From contig JBBDYH010000140.1 in assembly GCA_040901795.1 (NCBI GenBank), positions 1 through 64,000 on the forward strand: DNA of 64,000 nucleotides, written 5' to 3'. This DNA comes from JBBDYH01 sp040901795 (GTDB lineage Bacteria > Planctomycetota > Planctomycetia > Pirellulales > JALHPA01). This document shows positions 60,338-64,000 of the stretch, in pieces. The translations under genes were made by a program, and so were the position numbers. The notes below the pieces were generated by a model that saw only the letters and a program-made list of their open reading frames with translations, was not told where the DNA came from and ran no database searches. Every line of letters begins with the position of its first letter. Position 1 is the stretch's first letter.

Positions 60338-61531
60338 CTATCGCACGGGCCGCGCTGCGGTGACTCGTCCGGTTCGCGGCTCAGTCTTCGCCGGCTTTGG
60401 CGAATCCTTTCGCGCCACGGTCTCGGGCATCAGCTCATCGAGCACGTCGAGCACCACGGAGGTGGGAATGGCGTAGCTGGCCACGCGCTCGGCCCGCGCG
60501 ATGTTCACGCCGACGACACGGCCATCGAGATCGACCAGCGGGCCGCCGCACTCGCGCGGCCGCAGCACCGTGTCGTGCTGAATCGCCTTCGCAAAGCCGC
60601 CGCGTCGCTCGGAGAGCTCACCTCCCAGTCGATTCTGAAAGTCGCGCCGGCTGCCGGTCATCCGGTTCCCCAGCGTCGTCGAAATGTCGAGTTCTTCTTC
60701 GCCGCGTCGGACCTTAAGATGCACGCGATCCCCGGGCCGAAATCCGCCGACCATGTCGATCAGCGCTTCGCGCGTCGTCACCACGCGGTCATTGATCCGC
60801 ACGATGATGTCATTAGCCTGCAACCCGGCCCGTGCCGCGCTCGTACCTTCGAGCACTTGATCGACGCGCGGTCCGTCGTCCGCCTGGCCGACCGCAATGC
60901 CCAGCACGCCGCTAGGAGCGGCGATCGTCCGCGGCCCGACACTGACAACGCCGATTGCCAAAGGTTCTCCAGCCATGCCGGCCGTCGCTAGAAAGCTGCC
61001 GACAGCCGGAGATCCATCGCGCGCCCAGCGCACCGGGACGAGGTTCTGGGCGTCGATTTTCAAAAGTGCCAGGTCGGTGTCATCGTGAGTGCCAACGAGA
61101 CGCGCCTCGTACATCTTGTCGCCCGGCAACTTACAGACGATCTTCCCGGTTAGCTCGCTGGCCTTCGTGAGGATGTACCCCTCGGCACTAACGACCGTGC
61201 CTAATGCAACCGGCTTGTCATCGCACAACACCTGCACCGTCCCCCGGCCGGCATCGGCGACGACCTGGCGGAATGGCGCCTTCACCATGGTGTGGTTCTT
61301 GCCTTCGTCGCCGGGATAGCGATTGCGGCGCACCCTGATTTGCTCCACGACGAACGGAATCAGGCCTTGCTGCGAGGAGTCGCTCTCGGCATCCGCGCGC
61401 TGTGTCCCCTCGGCCGAGTTTGGCGCCGGGCGCGAGCGAGCCTGCGATCCAGGTTGCGCTGCCGGCACGGTGACAGCGCTCGCGGTGATGAGCAATGAAC
61501 CTAGGCAGCGGTGAAGCGAGATAAGTCTCAT
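60338..61531 (-). CDS. Secreted HtrA-like protein lacking the catalytic triad, PDZ inserted
   Basis: A 397-residue exported protein with a signal peptide ending near PAAQ. The first trypsin-like lobe has GTVVSAEGYILTKASELTG, where the usual active His (NHV) is replaced, and THDDTDLALLKID, where the Asp is kept. A PDZ domain follows at about 195-285 (VDQVLEGTSAARAGLQANDI, GFRPGDRVHLKVRRG). Only then comes the serine-loop segment RPRECGGPLVDLDGRVVGVN, with Cys or Glu in place of the active Ser, and YAIPTSVVLDVLDEL. The PDZ thus interrupts the protease fold. It is probably an inactive, scaffold-type paralogue of the intact protease encoded 155 bases upstream (61687-62778). Confidence 0.87.
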   Translation of the reverse strand: MRLISLHRCLGSLLITASAVTVPAAQPGSQARSRPAPNSAEGTQRADAESDSSQQGLIPFVVEQIRVRRNRYPGDEGKNHTMVKAPFRQVVADAGRGTVQVLCDDKPVALGTVVSAEGYILTKASELTGKIVCKLPGDKMYEARLVGTHDDTDLALLKIDAQNLVPVRWARDGSPAVGSFLATAGMAGEPLAIGVVSVGPRTIAAPSGVLGIAVGQADDGPRVDQVLEGTSAARAGLQANDIIVRINDRVVTTREALIDMVGGFRPGDRVHLKVRRGEEELDISTTLGNRMTGSRRDFQNRLGGELSERRGGFAKAIQHDTVLRPRECGGPLVDLDGRVVGVNIARAERVASYAIPTSVVLDVLDELMPETVARKDSPKPAKTEPRTGRVTAARPVR

Positions 61532-61686
61532 GATGGTGCAATCAACAAAGTCGCTAGTTCTGTCCCGATGAGATTACTCTCTCAAATGTGGTCTACCGCC
61601 CTATGGTTCGTCAAGCTTTCCCGTCAAATACCTGATGTAGTGGGCACTCTATCGCTGCCGGCCCATGGCTAATTGCCGGGTCAGTG

Positions 61687-62778
61687 CTAGTCCTCGCGGC
61701 CGCCGATCGTGACCTCCAGCCGCAGTGTGCGCCCGTCGCGACGAATCTCCACCATGACGCGCTCGCCCGGCTCGCGCGCCCGAACCGCGCGCGACAGGTT
61801 CTCGAAATCCGTGAGCGGCCTGCCGGCGAACTTCGTGATTACGTCACCCGGTTGGATGCCGGCCTCCTCGGCGGGACTACCCGGATTCACGTGTGCGATT
61901 CGGGCATCCTTGGAGTTATTCGCGCCGACTACGCCAATAAATGGCTCAATGCCCGACTGTGAACCCCATGCTTCCCCTCTCACCAAACGATCCCAATGGT
62001 CGCGGTAGGCAGAGACCGGCACGTGGACGTTCGTCGTGAGCGAATTGCCGATGCGGCTGTGAATGCCGATCACGCGGCCTTGCATGTCGAACAGCGGCCC
62101 ACCTGAATCCCCACCCACTAGTGTGCAGTCCGTCGTGATGCCGTCGTCTTCCATCCGTAGAACGCGGCCCAAGCGAACGACGGCGTTCCGCCCCTGCTCA
62201 TAACCACCGGGATGTCCGGTGCCGAGGCACCACTGTCCGACCTTGATCTTGTTCGAATCGCCAACCGACGCCGGCTGCCAGGTGCCGCCTTCGGTGATCT
62301 GCAAAAGGCCCGCGTCGAGATCGTAGAAGACGCCGAGCGTCTTTCCTCGCACCATCCGGCCATCTTCCAGGATGAACGTCACGTCCCGGCCGGGCGCACC
62401 GGCGACGTGCGCCGCAGTCAAAACATGCCCTTCCTTGGTCACGATGACGCCGCTTCCCTGGGCCGGCCCCACACGCACACCCACGGTCGATTGCATCACC
62501 TGCTCGCTCAGCCGCTGGGTGACTGCTTGCATGGCTTTGAGCTCGGCGACGGTCGTTGGTGCGCCGCCGGCGAAAATGGCGGCCGGATCGCGCCCTGCAG
62601 CGGCGCTGGCGCCAACCGCTTTCGTCGTAGCGGCTGGTTGGCGCGCTTGCGATATCCGTTGGGAGGACCCAGCCACACTGCCACGGCTTCTGGCTTGTTG
62701 CCCATCGGCGAGCGTCGCCGGCAGCAGCCCCACTGTCAGGAAAAGCGCCAGTTGGCGTAATAGTTTTGCAACAATCAT
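61687..62778 (-). CDS. S1C-family (HtrA/DegP-like) serine protease with PDZ domain
   Basis: A 363-residue periplasmic protease. The signal peptide covers LALFLTVGLLPATLADG. A Ser/Ala/Gln-rich linker is followed by the trypsin domain with intact triad: His in HVLTAAHVAGAPGR, Asp in VFYDLDAGLLQI, Ser in LVGGDSGGPLFDMQGRVIGIHS. The single PDZ domain is at the C-terminus (IAHVNPGSPAEEAGIQPGDVI, REPGERVMVEIRRDG). The ATG at 62776-62778 is chosen because the signal peptide begins there. It stands upstream of a related protein without triad on the same strand; the two may form mixed oligomers. Confidence 0.93.
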   Translation of the reverse strand: MIVAKLLRQLALFLTVGLLPATLADGQQARSRGSVAGSSQRISQARQPAATTKAVGASAAAGRDPAAIFAGGAPTTVAELKAMQAVTQRLSEQVMQSTVGVRVGPAQGSGVIVTKEGHVLTAAHVAGAPGRDVTFILEDGRMVRGKTLGVFYDLDAGLLQITEGGTWQPASVGDSNKIKVGQWCLGTGHPGGYEQGRNAVVRLGRVLRMEDDGITTDCTLVGGDSGGPLFDMQGRVIGIHSRIGNSLTTNVHVPVSAYRDHWDRLVRGEAWGSQSGIEPFIGVVGANNSKDARIAHVNPGSPAEEAGIQPGDVITKFAGRPLTDFENLSRAVRAREPGERVMVEIRRDGRTLRLEVTIGGRED

Positions 62779-63224
62779 CGCTGGTACCGCCTGCCGGTTG
62801 ACTCGAGGATGTCGATCTCTAAGCGCCGTCTCCGCCCAATTGTTACATGCGTGCCGACCACTACGACGTGGAAACACCGGCGCCGCCCACCTCATTTAAG
62901 GCTACCGTAGCGCGCGGGGCGAATGCCAGTGGCGAGCAACGAAAAAACCGGCGGCAACGGCTGGTCGGACGGATTGGGCCGAAAGATCTAACGCCTGCGA
63001 AAGTTATACGGCGTACGACCGGCGGCGGTTCAGTGCGTGCTGGAGACCGCAGTGCTCGGGCTGACGAACGGTGCTTGCGGCGCGTGGGATGTGGTTGGCA
63101 AACATCGCCCCACCCCGACAAGCGGGCGGTGGCGGAAGAAAACCCTTTCGGGGGCATGGTCTGGTTGCTAAACATGCCTCCACCGGGGGAAGCTCGGTGG
63201 TGACACGGCACTGCGACACGCGTT
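62779..63224. repeat. Spacer with CTAAACATGCCTCCACCG repeats
   Basis: No gene is supported here. CAAACATCGCCCCACCCCG with AAGCGGGCGGTGG at 63100-63135, then CTAAACATGCCTCCACCGG with AAGCTCGGTGG at 63168-63202. Both belong to the family that fills 37457-37925 and 14960-15075. The promoter of the 61687 gene is expected near 62800 but was not recognised. Confidence 0.65.
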
Positions 63225-64000
63225 TCACTCCTCTAGAACTTTCACGCGCACGTTCGCAAACTCCACGCGCGCTCCGTGCCCGCAAAAGCCAATATGGCCG
63301 CGGTCGCGCTTCAAGCCAGGGTGCTCGCGTTTGTCGATCGTCTGGGGAGTGCTGGCCTCGTCGAGGTTGACATCGACGATCGTTGTGCCGTTAAGGTTGA
63401 CGGTAACCTGTCGGCCGCGGCAGATGATCTCCTCGGAGTTCCACTCGCCGACCGGTTTGAGGTGGCCGCGCTTTGCCGGCGCAATGCCATAGACCGAGCC
63501 ATGCGCCTGGTACGGCTGGATGCTCTGGTACTGCGGATGCGCGTCGTCGAGGATCTGGATTTCCATTCCCTGGTACGCCGAGTCGCCGGACAGGGGCGCG
63601 CGAATCGCCAGCCCGTTGTTCGCGCCGGCCTCGAGCCTGAAATCAAACCGCACCACGAAATCGCCGTATTCGTCCTTGGTATACAAATTCCCGCGGCCGG
63701 TCTTCAGCGCGACGATCTTGCCGTCCTCCACTCGGTACCCGGTTGTGTCCCCTTGCCACCCGGAGAGGTCCTTGCCGTTGAATAGCGGCCGGAAGCCCAA
63801 CTCGGTGAGTCGGACGTTCTTGAACTCAAACTGGCCACCGAGCGGCGTCTCGGCCTGCAAGCCGATGTAGCCGGTATTCTCCTTCAGTCCGTCGAACGTC
63901 CAAGCCGGATGGCCGTTGATCTCTAGCGAGAGCTTCGGCCCGACGGCGGTGATCTTGAAGTGGTTCCACTCGCCGCGCTTCACCAGCCCCTTGCGGCCGG
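63225..64000 (-). CDS. DUF1080 (3-keto-disaccharide hydrolase-like) protein, partial
   Basis: Probable secreted carbohydrate-active protein, open to the right edge. The visible 258 residues hold the end of a first beta-sandwich (WNHFKITAVGPKLSLEINGH, ENTGYIGLQAETPLGGQFEF) and a complete second DUF1080 domain: FRPLFNGKDLSGWQGDT, LYTKDEYGDFVVRFDFRLE, NNGLAIRAPL, GSVYGIAPAKRG, WNSEEIICRGRQVTVNLNG and GHIGFCGHGARVEFANVRVK. The frame continues upstream of the GTG at 63983 (GRKGL precedes it), so the true start lies outside the window. The tandem arrangement of two DUF1080 domains is frequent in planctomycetes. Confidence 0.93.
   Translation of the reverse strand, partial: GRKGLVKRGEWNHFKITAVGPKLSLEINGHPAWTFDGLKENTGYIGLQAETPLGGQFEFKNVRLTELGFRPLFNGKDLSGWQGDTTGYRVEDGKIVALKTGRGNLYTKDEYGDFVVRFDFRLEAGANNGLAIRAPLSGDSAYQGMEIQILDDAHPQYQSIQPYQAHGSVYGIAPAKRGHLKPVGEWNSEEIICRGRQVTVNLNGTTIVDVNLDEASTPQTIDKREHPGLKRDRGHIGFCGHGARVEFANVRVKVLEE

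Noticed and set aside
60338..61531. Active HtrA protease
   Set aside because: The His and Ser positions are not conserved and the PDZ domain interrupts the fold.
1..64000. tRNA, rRNA or riboswitch genes
   Set aside because: No T-arm GGTTCGA-type motif in a cloverleaf context, no rRNA-like segment and no known riboswitch core was recognised by eye; a covariance-model search would be needed to be certain.

Overview
This 64 kb window looks like a chromosomal segment of a GC-rich planctomycete, most likely of the Pirellulales type. The clues are a PEP-CTERM protein with HAF-like repeats, a secreted SBBP-repeat protein with the N-terminal signature ERLEDRRLLD, several PQQ-type beta-propeller proteins, a DUF1080 protein, an ECF sigma factor next to a Ser/Thr kinase, a TPR/DUF3857/transglutaminase giant, and weak use of Shine-Dalgarno sites. 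No rRNA, tRNA, CRISPR array, phage or intact insertion sequence was seen.

Layout. 1-1532: groES-groEL on the minus strand, with groEL cut by the window edge. 2105-8158: a secreted PQQ propeller, purH, trpC, mutY and a small TPR-like protein. 8264-12195: an envelope glycosylation set (GT83-type glycosyltransferase, UPF0104-type membrane protein, polyprenyl-phosphate GT2). 12255-14810: floA and mnmA. 15938-20379: an accessory island with a type IIG-like restriction-modification enzyme and a downstream helical companion. 20484-20803: a frameshifted antitoxin remnant. 21152-24998: an ABC exporter operon whose permease carries an internal beta-propeller. 25102-30107: folP and the transglutaminase giant. 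30525-37456: ECF sigma factor, a Ser/Thr kinase broken by a repeat insertion and fused by read-through to a secreted SBBP protein, then a PEP-CTERM protein. 37926-45887: retropepsin-like protein, pyruvate phosphate dikinase, Gfo/Idh/MocA oxidoreductase, YugP-type zinc peptidase, a lipoprotein and small membrane proteins. 46046-48995: erythromycin esterase-like, alpha/beta hydrolase and phosphoribosyltransferase genes. 49135-57175: an ankyrin-PQQ fusion, a small conserved protein and an opp peptide transporter (A, B, C, D). 57655-64000: ArsR regulator, a three-gene unknown cassette, an orphan ParA, a protease-like protein lacking its triad beside an intact S1C protease, and a DUF1080 protein cut by the right edge.

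The most striking property is the density of small repeats. At least ten arrays share a strict 7-bp period although their unit sequences differ. More than a dozen families of short palindromes fill nearly every intergenic space. Many of these sit inside genes: in-frame in purH, mnmA, the GT83 gene and the ABC ATPase, and out of frame in the kinase, which they split. A 95-113 bp element with perfect 12-bp terminal inverted repeats occurs twice, each time just upstream of a minus-strand gene. The protein-level novelties worth checking are the restriction enzyme with its companion, the paired inactive and active proteases, the propeller-containing permease, and a MutY with Glu at the catalytic Asp position.
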